A stretch of 64,000 nt of DNA, taken from the NCBI RefSeq assembly GCF_014644495.1, contig NZ_BMKU01000003.1, forward strand, positions 352,007 to 416,006, in the 5' to 3' direction. The translations under genes and the position numbers were made by a program. Origin of the DNA: Pseudarthrobacter polychromogenes. GTDB taxonomy: Bacteria > Actinomycetota > Actinomycetes > Actinomycetales > Micrococcaceae. Positions 45,668-53,411 of this stretch are shown here, in pieces (the stretch's first letter is position 1; every line of letters starts with the position of its first letter). The notes below the pieces were generated by a model. It was not told the DNA's origin. It ran no database searches and worked only from the letters and a program-made list of their open reading frames with translations.

Positions 45668-45734
45668 CAGCGGCTGCGCGCACAGCAGCTCCCCGACAGT
45701 TGCTCTTTCTGCACCCTTCCCGGCTGCCGCCGGC

Positions 45735-46877
45735 TCAGCGCGGCTGAAGGCCCAGTTTCATCCCGGCCAGTCCACGGGGTTTTGCCGCCAGTTGTCCGGC
45801 GATACCTGACAGCGCCGCCGCGGCCGGTGTGCCGGCCTGGCCGAGGACGATTGGCACGCCGGTGTCCCCGCCTTCACGCAGCTGGATGTCCAGCGGAATC
45901 TGGCCCAGGAGCGGCACCTCTGCCCCCACCGTTGCCGTCAGCCGCTCGGCGAGGACCTGCCCGCCGCCGCTGCCGAACAATTCCATCCTGCCGCCGTCGG
46001 GCATTTCCAGGTAAGACATGTTCTCGATGACGCCCGCCACCTTCTGGCCCGTTTGCGTGGCGATGGCTCCCGCGCGCTCGGCGACGTCCGCGGCAGCAGC
46101 CTGCGGCGTAGTGACCACCAGGATTTCCGCCTTCGGAAGCAGCTGGGCCACGGAGATAGCAATGTCACCGGTGCCGGGCGGCAGGTCGAGGAACAGGGCA
46201 TCCAGATCGCCAAAATAGACGTCGGTGAGGAACTGTTCAAGGGCGCGGTGCAGCATGGGTCCGCGCCAGGCCACAGGCTGGTTTCCGCTGACGAACATCC
46301 CGATGGAGATCACCTTCACCCCGTAGGCGACCGGGGGGAGGATCATGTCGTCCACCCGCGTGGGCTGCTGCGTGATGCCCATCAGTCCCGGGACGGAGAA
46401 GCCGTAGACGTCCGCGTCCACGATGCCGACGCGCAGGCCCTGCGCTGCAAGGGCACAGGCCAGGTTGACGGTCACCGAGGACTTCCCGACCCCACCCTTG
46501 CCGCTTGCCACCGCGTAGACCCTGGTCAGGGAACCAGGCTCGTTGAAGGGGATGCCGCGCTGGCCTCCTTGGCCGCGGAGCAGCTCCTTGAGGGCATCGC
46601 GCTGTTCCTGGGTCATCACCTTGAGTTCAACGTCGACGGCGGCCACTCCCGGAACTGCCAGCAGCGCGTTCGTGGCATCTGCCGTAATGGTCTCCCGCAG
46701 GGGGCAGCCGGAGATGGTGAGCAGGACAACCAGGCTGGCCCGGCCGGCGTCGTCCACGGCGACAGACTCCACCATGCCCAGTTCGGTGATGGGGCGGCGG
46801 AGCTCGGGGTCGATGACCGTGGCCAGGGCAGCGTTGACTGCCTCAGCCAACGCAGTGTTGGCAATGGGTTCGCTCAT
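45735..46877 (-). CDS. mrp: Mrp/NBP35-family P-loop ATPase (iron-sulfur cluster carrier type)
   Basis: 380 residues. An N-terminal DUF59/MIP18 domain (VIDPELRRPITELGMV) precedes the deviant Walker A ASGKGGVGKSS (near 125-134) and DLPPGTGDIAIS. The C-terminal segment where ApbC carries CxxC reads VIENMSYLEMPDGGRMELFG, so the cluster-binding cysteines are missing. Start overlaps the DUF1003 stop (TAATG). Cluster carrier function is therefore uncertain. Confidence 0.9.
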   Translation of the reverse strand: MSEPIANTALAEAVNAALATVIDPELRRPITELGMVESVAVDDAGRASLVVLLTISGCPLRETITADATNALLAVPGVAAVDVELKVMTQEQRDALKELLRGQGGQRGIPFNEPGSLTRVYAVASGKGGVGKSSVTVNLACALAAQGLRVGIVDADVYGFSVPGLMGITQQPTRVDDMILPPVAYGVKVISIGMFVSGNQPVAWRGPMLHRALEQFLTDVYFGDLDALFLDLPPGTGDIAISVAQLLPKAEILVVTTPQAAAADVAERAGAIATQTGQKVAGVIENMSYLEMPDGGRMELFGSGGGQVLAERLTATVGAEVPLLGQIPLDIQLREGGDTGVPIVLGQAGTPAAAALSGIAGQLAAKPRGLAGMKLGLQPR

Positions 46878-47578
46878 TAACGGTCCTGGGTGGAATGGCC
46901 GGGCTTGACCCGGGGGATCTGCTGGGTGCGGGGGTTCCGTTGCCGGTCGCGCTGTTCCTTGAGTTTTTCCTTGACCTTGTCGCGGGGGGATTCATGCTGC
47001 CCCTGGCCGGAGGGATCATGGGTCCGGAGCTCCTCCTGGGCCTCCAGCATGTCCTCAAGCAGCGAACGGAGCTCGGCACGGACGTAGTCACGTGTGGCAA
47101 CCTCGCGCAGCGCAATCCGCAGGGAGGCGAGTTCCCGCGTGAGGTACTCAGTGTCGGACAGGTTGCGCTCGGCGCGCTGGCGGTCCTGCTGGAGCGACAC
47201 GCGGTCGCGGTCGTCCTGCCGGTTCTGGGCCAGCAGCAGCAGCGGCGCGGCGTAGGAGGCCTGCAGGGACAGCATCAGCGTCAGCAGGGTAAAACCGAGC
47301 GCGCGGGAATCGAACTGCCACTCGAGCGGTGCCCAAGTATTCCACGCCAGCCAGATGACCACGAAGACCGTCATGTAGACCAGGAACTGCGGCGTGCCCA
47401 TGAACCGCGCAAAGCCCTCCGTGGCGTGGCCGAAGGCATCGGGATCCGGCGAGAACTTGGGCAGGATCCGCTGGCGGCCGCTCAGCGGCGTGTCCAGGCT
47501 GCCCTTGTCCGCCGTCTTCCTGGCGGGAGTCCGCTGGTTCGGATTTTTTGGTGCGCTGCTCTCAGCCAATACGGCCAC
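46877..47578 (-). CDS. DUF1003 membrane protein
   Basis: 233 residues if read from GTG 47578 (TTG 47581 also possible; AGAAGG precedes). Two central helices (about 95-150: FLVYMTVFVVIWLAWNT, LGFTLLTLMLSLQASYAAPLLLLAQ split) are the DUF1003 core, then a helical RxDDRDR segment and a charged tail. Its first codons overlap the end of the MgtE-N gene, and it is coupled with mrp. Function unknown. Confidence 0.88.
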   Translation of the reverse strand: MAVLAESSAPKNPNQRTPARKTADKGSLDTPLSGRQRILPKFSPDPDAFGHATEGFARFMGTPQFLVYMTVFVVIWLAWNTWAPLEWQFDSRALGFTLLTLMLSLQASYAAPLLLLAQNRQDDRDRVSLQQDRQRAERNLSDTEYLTRELASLRIALREVATRDYVRAELRSLLEDMLEAQEELRTHDPSGQGQHESPRDKVKEKLKEQRDRQRNPRTQQIPRVKPGHSTQDR

Positions 47579-48845
47579 CAAGCCTTCTTATCGGGGCTTC
47601 GCCATCATGGGCGCGCCAATCATCCGGCAACAGATGATCCAAAACGTCATCAACAGTCACCGCCCCCACAAGCCGGCCGGCGTCATTGACCACGGGGAGG
47701 GAGTTCAAATTGTAGGTAGCCAGCGTCCGCGCCACTTCGCTGATGTGTGCCTGGTCCGACAGGGGTTCCAGGTTCTTGTCCACCAGGTTGCCGAGCGGCT
47801 CGAACGGCGGGAACCGGAGCAGCTGCTGGATGTGGACAACACCCAGGAAACGGCCGGTGGGCGTTTCCAGCGGCGGCCTGGCGATGAAGATGGAGGAGGC
47901 AAGCGCCGGGGACAGTTCCTCCCTGCGCACGTGGGCCAGGGCCTCGGCAACCGTGGCCTCGGGAGGAAGGATCACCGGCACCGGGGTCATGAGACCACCG
48001 GCGGTGTCCTCGTCGTACTCCAGCAGGCGCCGGACATCCTCTGCGCCCTCCGGCTCCATCAGCTGAAGCAGCTCCTCCGCCTGGGCGGAGGGCAGCTCGC
48101 CGAGGAGGTCGGCGGCGTCGTCGGGATCCATCTCCTCCAGCACGTCGGCTGCGCGCTGCACGTCAAGGGCGGAGAGGATCTCCACCTGGTCGTCCTCCGG
48201 GAGCTCCTGGAGGACGTCGGCCAGCCGTTCGTCCTGCAGCTCGCTGGCCACCTCGAAACGGCGTTTGTCGCTCATCTCCTGCAGTGCTTCTGCGAAGTCT
48301 GCTGGTTTGAGGTCCTCATGGTTGGCCACGAACTGGGTGGCGGCCTGCGGCTCCGTGCGCGGACCCTGGAGGGCGTCGGCCCAGTCGATGATCAGGGTTT
48401 CGTTGCGGCGGAGCCGGCTGAGCGGGGAGAGGGAATGGCCGCGCCGGACAAAGAGCTTGCTGACGAACCAGTCGCGGGAGCGGTGCTGGTCCATGGCGAT
48501 GTCCTCGATGGTGGCGTCGCCGCTGCCGTCCCGCAGGGTGACACGGCGGTCGAACATCTCGGCCACAACCAGTGTTTCGGCGCCGCGCTGCTCGAAGCGG
48601 CGCAGGTTCACCAGCCCGGTGCAGATGATCTGGGTCTGGTCGATGGAGGTAATGCGCGTCATGGGCACGAAGACGCGCTTCTTGCCGGGGACTTCGACGA
48701 CGATACCCACCACGTGCGGTGCGCCCTGCGTTCCCCGGGACAGCACAACAACATCGCGCAGCCGGCCCAGCCGGTCGCCCAGCGGGTCGAAGACGTCGAG
48801 GCCCAAAAGGCGCGCCACGAAGACGCGGGTAGGAGTTGTGCTCAC
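47562..48845 (-). CDS. MgtE N-terminal/CBS protein without membrane domain (PRC-barrel fused)
   Basis: 427 residues from GTG 48845. An N-terminal PRC-barrel-like region (VFVARLLGLDVFDPLGDRL, about 8-70), a MgtE_N superhelix (about 175-285, LADVLQELPEDDQVEIL and MDPDDAADLLGELP) and two CBS domains (290-420) are present. The transport domain of MgtE is absent and no helix follows, so it cannot be a channel by itself. Similar to M. tuberculosis Rv1232c (from memory). Likely a magnesium or nucleotide sensor. Confidence 0.87.
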   Translation of the reverse strand: MSTTPTRVFVARLLGLDVFDPLGDRLGRLRDVVVLSRGTQGAPHVVGIVVEVPGKKRVFVPMTRITSIDQTQIICTGLVNLRRFEQRGAETLVVAEMFDRRVTLRDGSGDATIEDIAMDQHRSRDWFVSKLFVRRGHSLSPLSRLRRNETLIIDWADALQGPRTEPQAATQFVANHEDLKPADFAEALQEMSDKRRFEVASELQDERLADVLQELPEDDQVEILSALDVQRAADVLEEMDPDDAADLLGELPSAQAEELLQLMEPEGAEDVRRLLEYDEDTAGGLMTPVPVILPPEATVAEALAHVRREELSPALASSIFIARPPLETPTGRFLGVVHIQQLLRFPPFEPLGNLVDKNLEPLSDQAHISEVARTLATYNLNSLPVVNDAGRLVGAVTVDDVLDHLLPDDWRAHDGEAPIRRLGGRIG

Positions 48846-48851
48846 TCCTAC

Positions 48852-48857
48852 AGGCTA
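48852..48857 (-). promoter_or_regulatory. -10 box of the MgtE-N gene
   Basis: Minus-strand TAGCCT, spacer GTAGGA, then GTG at 48845; starts the MgtE-N, DUF1003, mrp operon. Confidence 0.6.
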
Positions 48858-48922
48858 CCGAGTCTGCTCTCTTTTAGCTGAATTTACAGGCAGCACACAT
48901 GCTCATGGGCAAGAATGGGGGT

Positions 48923-49831
48923 ATGGCAAACATATTTGGTGCTCCCAAGGCCGGCGGGCCCGGCGGGATGGATGAAGCCCGGGCCGTTCCCACCGGCGAT
49001 ACCGTGGGTTCCTACACGTCCTACCTGGATGCCCAGAAGGCCGTGGACTACCTTGCGGACCAGCAGTTCCCCGTCCACATGGTGTCCATCGTAGGCAACG
49101 AGCTGAAGATGGTGGAGCGGGTGACCGGCCGTTTGAGCTACCCCAGGGTGGCACTCTCCGGAGCGCTGAGCGGCATGTGGTTCGGCCTGTTCGTGGGTGT
49201 CATGCTGTCCTTCTTCGCACCGTCGCCAGGGTACTTCTCCATCCTTACCTCGGTGCTGATGGGCGCAGCGTTCTTTATGCTCTTCGGCATCGTCACCTAC
49301 GCCATGCAGCGCGGCAAGCGCGACTTCACCTCCACCAACCAGGTGGTGGCCACCAGCTACGACGTCGTGGTGTCGCCCGAGGCCGCCCACGAGGCACGGC
49401 GCCTGCTCCAGCAGCTGCCGATGACCCGCTCGGATGCGGCCGCCGGCGGTGGTCCCTACACCCAGCGCGACTACCAGAGCCAGCCCTACCAGCAGAACCA
49501 GCCCGGCCAGGGTCCGGCCCGTCCCTCGGGCTGGAACGATCCTTACGGCCAGCAGTCTTCCGGGTCCTCCGCCCAGGCACATCCTGTCCAGGAGGACCAG
49601 GGCCCGGCTGCTGCGCAGCAGCCGGAGCAGCCCGCCCCGGCCCGGGCCGTACGGTACCCGGACCTGCCGGACGGCCGGCCGCAGTACGGAGTCCGGCTGC
49701 CCCAGGAGCCCACCGCTGACGCAGGCCACCCGGACGCCGGCCAGCAGGCCACGCAGGGGCAGCGGGTTGACGGCCAGCCGGATGCACCTGGGCACGCTCC
49801 TGAGCAGCACCCGGGCGAGCCGCGGCAATAG
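48923..49831 (+). CDS. GSP17M-like general stress membrane protein with Gln/Pro-rich tail
   Basis: 302 residues from ATG 48923, which follows AAGAATGGGGGT. Residues 25-70 (GSYTSYLDAQKAVDYLADQQFP) are the GSP17M-type fold; two helices follow at about 80-125 (LSGMWFGLFVGVMLSFFA, LTSVLMGAAFFMLFGIV). From about 170 to the end the protein is a disordered Gln/Pro/Gly-rich tail. Divergent from the MgtE-N operon, as Rv1234 is from Rv1232c. Function unknown. Confidence 0.82.
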   Translation: MANIFGAPKAGGPGGMDEARAVPTGDTVGSYTSYLDAQKAVDYLADQQFPVHMVSIVGNELKMVERVTGRLSYPRVALSGALSGMWFGLFVGVMLSFFAPSPGYFSILTSVLMGAAFFMLFGIVTYAMQRGKRDFTSTNQVVATSYDVVVSPEAAHEARRLLQQLPMTRSDAAAGGGPYTQRDYQSQPYQQNQPGQGPARPSGWNDPYGQQSSGSSAQAHPVQEDQGPAAAQQPEQPAPARAVRYPDLPDGRPQYGVRLPQEPTADAGHPDAGQQATQGQRVDGQPDAPGHAPEQHPGEPRQ

Positions 49832-49855
49832 CCCGCAGCGGCCTGACGGGCAAAC

Positions 49856-49899
49856 AAAAGCGGGGCTGCCGGAACATGTGTTCCGGCAGCCCCGCTTTT
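49856..49899. terminator. Bidirectional terminator between GSP17M-like gene and pepP
   Basis: Perfect 21-bp stem (49856-49876 with 49879-49899) with A and T runs at its feet, two-base centre. Confidence 0.92.
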
Positions 49900-49909
49900 T
49901 CGTCTTTGC

Positions 49910-51496
49910 TTACGCTTCCGGGGCTCCGTCGGCTTCGCGGTAGATGCCCGCCATCCAGTCCTGCACGTCCTCGGCCTTGCGCGGCAGGGCAGCGCTCAGG
50001 TTGACCGGGCCGTCGGCGGTCATCAGGACGTCGTCCTCAATCCTGACGCCGATTCCGCGGTATTCCTCCGGGATCGCCAGGTCCTCGGCCTTGAAGTACA
50101 GGCCGGGTTCGATGGTGAAGACCATTCCTTCGGTGAGGATGCCGTCCAGGTAAAGTTCCCGTTTGGCCTGGGCACAGTCGTGGACGTCCAGACCCAGGTG
50201 GTGGCTGGTGCCGTGCGGCATCCACCGGCGGTGCTGCTGGCCCTCGGGACTGATGGCCTCCTCCACCGTCACCGGGAGGAGCCCCCACTCCGCAAGCCGC
50301 TCGGCCAGGACGGTGGTAGCTGCGGTGTGGATGTCGCGGAACTTCGCCCCGGGCTGCGCGGCGGCGAACCCGGCGTCGGCCGCGTCAAGCACCGCTTCGT
50401 ACACTTTGCGCTGGATGTCGGTGAACACGCCGCCGGCGGGAAGGGTGCGGGTAATGTCCGCCGTGTAGAGGGAATCCGCTTCCACGCCGGCGTCCAGCAG
50501 GAGGAGCTCTCCGGCGTGGATCTTCCCCGTATTGCGGGTCCAGTGCAGCACCGTGGCGTTGTTGCCGGAGGCCGCGATGGTGTCGTATCCCAGCTCGTTC
50601 CCCACCTCGCGTGCCCGGGCGAAGAAGGCGCCTTCCACCACGCGTTCGCCGCGGGAATGCGTGAGGGCGCGCGGCAGGACTTTCACCACCTCCTCGAAGC
50701 CTTCAACGGTGGCAGCCACGGCGAGCTTCATTTGCTCGATCTCCCAGTCGTCCTTGAGCAGGCGCAGTTCGGAGAGGGCTTCGCTCAGCTTTTCGTCCAG
50801 GGCATCGAGGACGGCGAGGTCCAGGTTGTCCGGGTCCTTGGCCGTGTTGTAGCGGGCGGTGTCCACCAGCGCGTCGATGTTCTCATCCACCTTGCGGACC
50901 AGGCGGATGGAGATGCCGCCAATTTCCGGGGCGCCCACGTCCTTGGTGATGGCTGTCTCCAGCTGGTCGATGTGTGCCGTTGCCAGGCCAAGGCGTGCCT
51001 CGAACTCGGCCAGGGTGGGACGCGCGCCGATCCAGAACTCGCCGGCCCGGGAGTCTGCGTAGAACTGTTCCGTGTCCCGCCCTGCCAGCGGCCGGAAGTA
51101 GAGCGTCGCCCGGTGGTGGCCGCCGTCGTCGCCCTTTCCTTCCCCGACCGGTTCAAGGATGAGGACGGCATCAGGCTCGTGGTCGAGGCCGAGCCCGGTG
51201 AGGTGCGCGAATCCGGAGTGGGGGCGGAAACGGTAGTCGCAATCGTTGGAGCGGACTTTCAGCGGGCCGGCGGGGATCACCAGGCGTTCGCCCTTGAACT
51301 GTCCGGAGATTGCCCTGCGCCGGGCCGAGGCGTAGCCGGCTACGTCGTCACGTGCCGGGAGCTCCTGGCTCGCGGGCGCCCAGTTGCCGGCCATGAAGGC
51401 CCTGAAAGCGTCGGAACTGGGCCGCTGCGAGCGGTTGTTGACGCGCTCCTCCAACGGCTGGGAAGCAGAGGTGGGGGTGTTTTCGGCATCTTTCAC
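49910..51496 (-). CDS. pepP: Xaa-Pro aminopeptidase (aminopeptidase P, M24B)
   Basis: 528 residues from GTG 51496. The creatinase-like N-domain precedes the M24 domain with metal ligands in LLLDAGVEADSLYTADITRT (two Asp), HGTSHHLGLDVHD (His), TIEPGLYF (Glu) and GVRIEDDVLMT (Glu). It removes N-terminal residues ahead of proline, in the cytosol. The N-terminus (about 40 residues) is poorly conserved. Confidence 0.92.
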   Translation of the reverse strand: MKDAENTPTSASQPLEERVNNRSQRPSSDAFRAFMAGNWAPASQELPARDDVAGYASARRRAISGQFKGERLVIPAGPLKVRSNDCDYRFRPHSGFAHLTGLGLDHEPDAVLILEPVGEGKGDDGGHHRATLYFRPLAGRDTEQFYADSRAGEFWIGARPTLAEFEARLGLATAHIDQLETAITKDVGAPEIGGISIRLVRKVDENIDALVDTARYNTAKDPDNLDLAVLDALDEKLSEALSELRLLKDDWEIEQMKLAVAATVEGFEEVVKVLPRALTHSRGERVVEGAFFARAREVGNELGYDTIAASGNNATVLHWTRNTGKIHAGELLLLDAGVEADSLYTADITRTLPAGGVFTDIQRKVYEAVLDAADAGFAAAQPGAKFRDIHTAATTVLAERLAEWGLLPVTVEEAISPEGQQHRRWMPHGTSHHLGLDVHDCAQAKRELYLDGILTEGMVFTIEPGLYFKAEDLAIPEEYRGIGVRIEDDVLMTADGPVNLSAALPRKAEDVQDWMAGIYREADGAPEA

Positions 51497-51609
51497 CGCA
51501 CCATCGTCTCACCAGCTCCGCGGCTGCGCGAATAGGCGGAGCCCCGTGTGGGCGCGGCCGGTACCGGGGAGTTGCGGCCGGGCATACGCAGGGTGAACGC
51601 CGGGTCAAC

Positions 51610-51615
51610 TAGTCT
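51610..51615 (+). promoter_or_regulatory. -10 box of the PHP gene
   Basis: TAGTCT, spacer GGACAG, then GTG at 51622. Confidence 0.6.
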
Positions 51616-51621
51616 GGACAG

Positions 51622-52473
51622 GTGAGGATCGACCTGCATGCCCACTCCAATGTCTCGGACGGCACCGAGAATCCCGCAGACGTCATGGCTTCCGCCGCCC
51701 GCGCGGGCCTGGACGTCATAGCGCTGACGGACCACGATTCCACGGCAGGCTGGGATGCGGCCTCTGCTGCGGCCGTTGAGCACGGAGTAGCCCTGGTCCC
51801 CGGGATGGAGGTTTCCTGCCGGACGGAGGAGGGCATCAGCGTCCACCTCCTGAGCTACCTGCACGACCCGAAGCATCCGGGACTACTGGAGGAAATCACC
51901 AAGGCCAAGGACGCGCGGCATACCCGTGCCGAGCGCATGGTCACCCTGCTTGCGGAGGACTACCCCCTCACCTGGGACGACGTCATCCACCATGTCGCCC
52001 CCGGCGCGACCCTCGGCCGGCCCCACATCGCGGACGCCCTCGTAGCCGCCGGGGTGGTGGAGGACCGCTCCGAGGCCTTTGCCTCTATCCTCACCTCACG
52101 CTCGCGCTACTTCATCCAGCACTACGCACCCGCGCCGGCCATCGCCGTCGAACTGGTCCGTGCCGCTGGCGGGGTCCCTGTCTTCGCCCACCCCGTGGCG
52201 TCCTCCCGCGGCAGGATCGTAGGTGAGCGGGTGTACCAGGAGATGATCGACGCCGGCCTGGCGGGCCTGGAGATCAACCATCGTGACAATCCGGAAGAAG
52301 GGCGCCGGTTCCTGCGGCGGCTCGCCGGCAAGCACGACCTCCTGGTTACCGGATCATCGGACTACCACGGCACCGGCAAACCGAACCTGCTGGGGGAGAA
52401 CCTCACCGAGCCGGACGTCCTGGCGCGGATCGAGGAACTGGGGTCAGGGACCTCCGTCATCCGTCCGTTCTGA
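51622..52473 (+). CDS. PHP-domain metal-dependent phosphoesterase
   Basis: 283 residues from GTG 51622. Metal motifs DLHAHSNVSDGT, ALTDHDST and VFAHPV and SSDYHG are typical of the stand-alone PHP family that includes nucleoside 3',5'-bisphosphate phosphatase (pAp) and 5'-3' RNA exonuclease (RNase AM) enzymes. It converges on the methyltransferase across a long palindrome. Confidence 0.88.
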   Translation: MRIDLHAHSNVSDGTENPADVMASAARAGLDVIALTDHDSTAGWDAASAAAVEHGVALVPGMEVSCRTEEGISVHLLSYLHDPKHPGLLEEITKAKDARHTRAERMVTLLAEDYPLTWDDVIHHVAPGATLGRPHIADALVAAGVVEDRSEAFASILTSRSRYFIQHYAPAPAIAVELVRAAGGVPVFAHPVASSRGRIVGERVYQEMIDAGLAGLEINHRDNPEEGRRFLRRLAGKHDLLVTGSSDYHGTGKPNLLGENLTEPDVLARIEELGSGTSVIRPF

Positions 52474-52539
52474 CCCAACTAAGTAGCGCTAAGTGTCGTT
52501 TTCAGGGCTCAAAACGACACTTAGCGCTACCTACTTGGG
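52474..52539. repeat. Long palindrome, element 2 of the TARGTGTCGTTTT family
   Basis: Arms 52474-52502 and 52511-52539, 27 of 29 bp paired, eight-base centre. The inner 20 bp are perfect. The right arm includes the stop codon of the methyltransferase gene. Core and centre spacing equal those of the element at 30714-30777, with the changed base compensated in both arms. Confidence 0.85.
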
Positions 52540-53403
52540 CGGGAACGACGTGAATTGGGCGTGGGCACCCAGGCGCTGGGCCATGATGTCGATGGCCGGC
52601 TGGTTCTGGTCCACACACACAAACCTGCGGTTCATCTTTGCGGCCACCGCACCCAGGGTTCCGGAACCGGCGAAGAAGTCCAGGCACCAGTCACCGGGCC
52701 GGCTGGACGCCGCCACAACCCGGCGGATGAGGCCCTCCGGCTTTTGCGTCGGGTACCCGGTCTTTTCCTTGCCGGTGGGCGAGACGATGGTATGCCACCA
52801 GACGTCCGTGGGCAGTTTGCCAAGTTCGCGTTTGGCAGGCGTGACAAGGCCCGGTGCCATGTACGGTTCACGGTCCACCTCGGCGCTGTTGAAGTGGTAC
52901 TTCGCGGGATTCTTGACGTACACCAGGATGTTGTCGTGCTTGGTGGGCCAGCGGTTCTTGGCCCGGGCGCCGTAGTCGTAGGCCCAGATAATCTCGTTCA
53001 GGAAGCATTCACGGCCGAAGATCGCATCCAGCATCACTTTGGCGTAGTGCACCTCGCGGTAATCGAGGTGCAGGTACAGGGTGCCGTCCTCCGCCAGCAG
53101 CCGCCACGCCTCCACGAGCCGCGGCTCCAGGAAGGACCAGTAGTCGCTGAAGGCATCGTCGTAGCGGTGGAGCGCGCCTTTGATGGTGTCGTAGGAGCGC
53201 CCCTTGAAGCCGACGCGGTCGCCGGTGCCGTCTGCGTTGGCCACCATGGTGGTCTGCTGCCGCCGCTGGGTCCGGCCCGTGTTGAACGGGGGGTCCACGT
53301 AGATAAGTGTGAAGGCGCCGTCCGGCAGCGAGGGGAGGAAGTCCGCGTTGTCCGCGTGGACCACCAGGCTGCTGCCGTCCGGCGCCCAGACAGTGTCAGT
53401 CAT
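52531..53403 (-). CDS. Solitary adenine/cytosine-N4-type DNA methyltransferase (beta class)
   Basis: 290 residues. Motif IV DPPF (37-40) comes before motif I FAGSGT (244-249), the beta-class order, with TQKPEGLIRRVV as the motif X-like SAM region. Such enzymes methylate N6-adenine or N4-cytosine. No restriction endonuclease or specificity subunit is near, so it looks like an orphan methylase. It starts eight bases after the helicase stop and its last codons are inside the palindrome. Confidence 0.87.
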   Translation of the reverse strand: MTDTVWAPDGSSLVVHADNADFLPSLPDGAFTLIYVDPPFNTGRTQRRQQTTMVANADGTGDRVGFKGRSYDTIKGALHRYDDAFSDYWSFLEPRLVEAWRLLAEDGTLYLHLDYREVHYAKVMLDAIFGRECFLNEIIWAYDYGARAKNRWPTKHDNILVYVKNPAKYHFNSAEVDREPYMAPGLVTPAKRELGKLPTDVWWHTIVSPTGKEKTGYPTQKPEGLIRRVVAASSRPGDWCLDFFAGSGTLGAVAAKMNRRFVCVDQNQPAIDIMAQRLGAHAQFTSFPPK

Positions 53404-53411
53404 GAAGGGTG

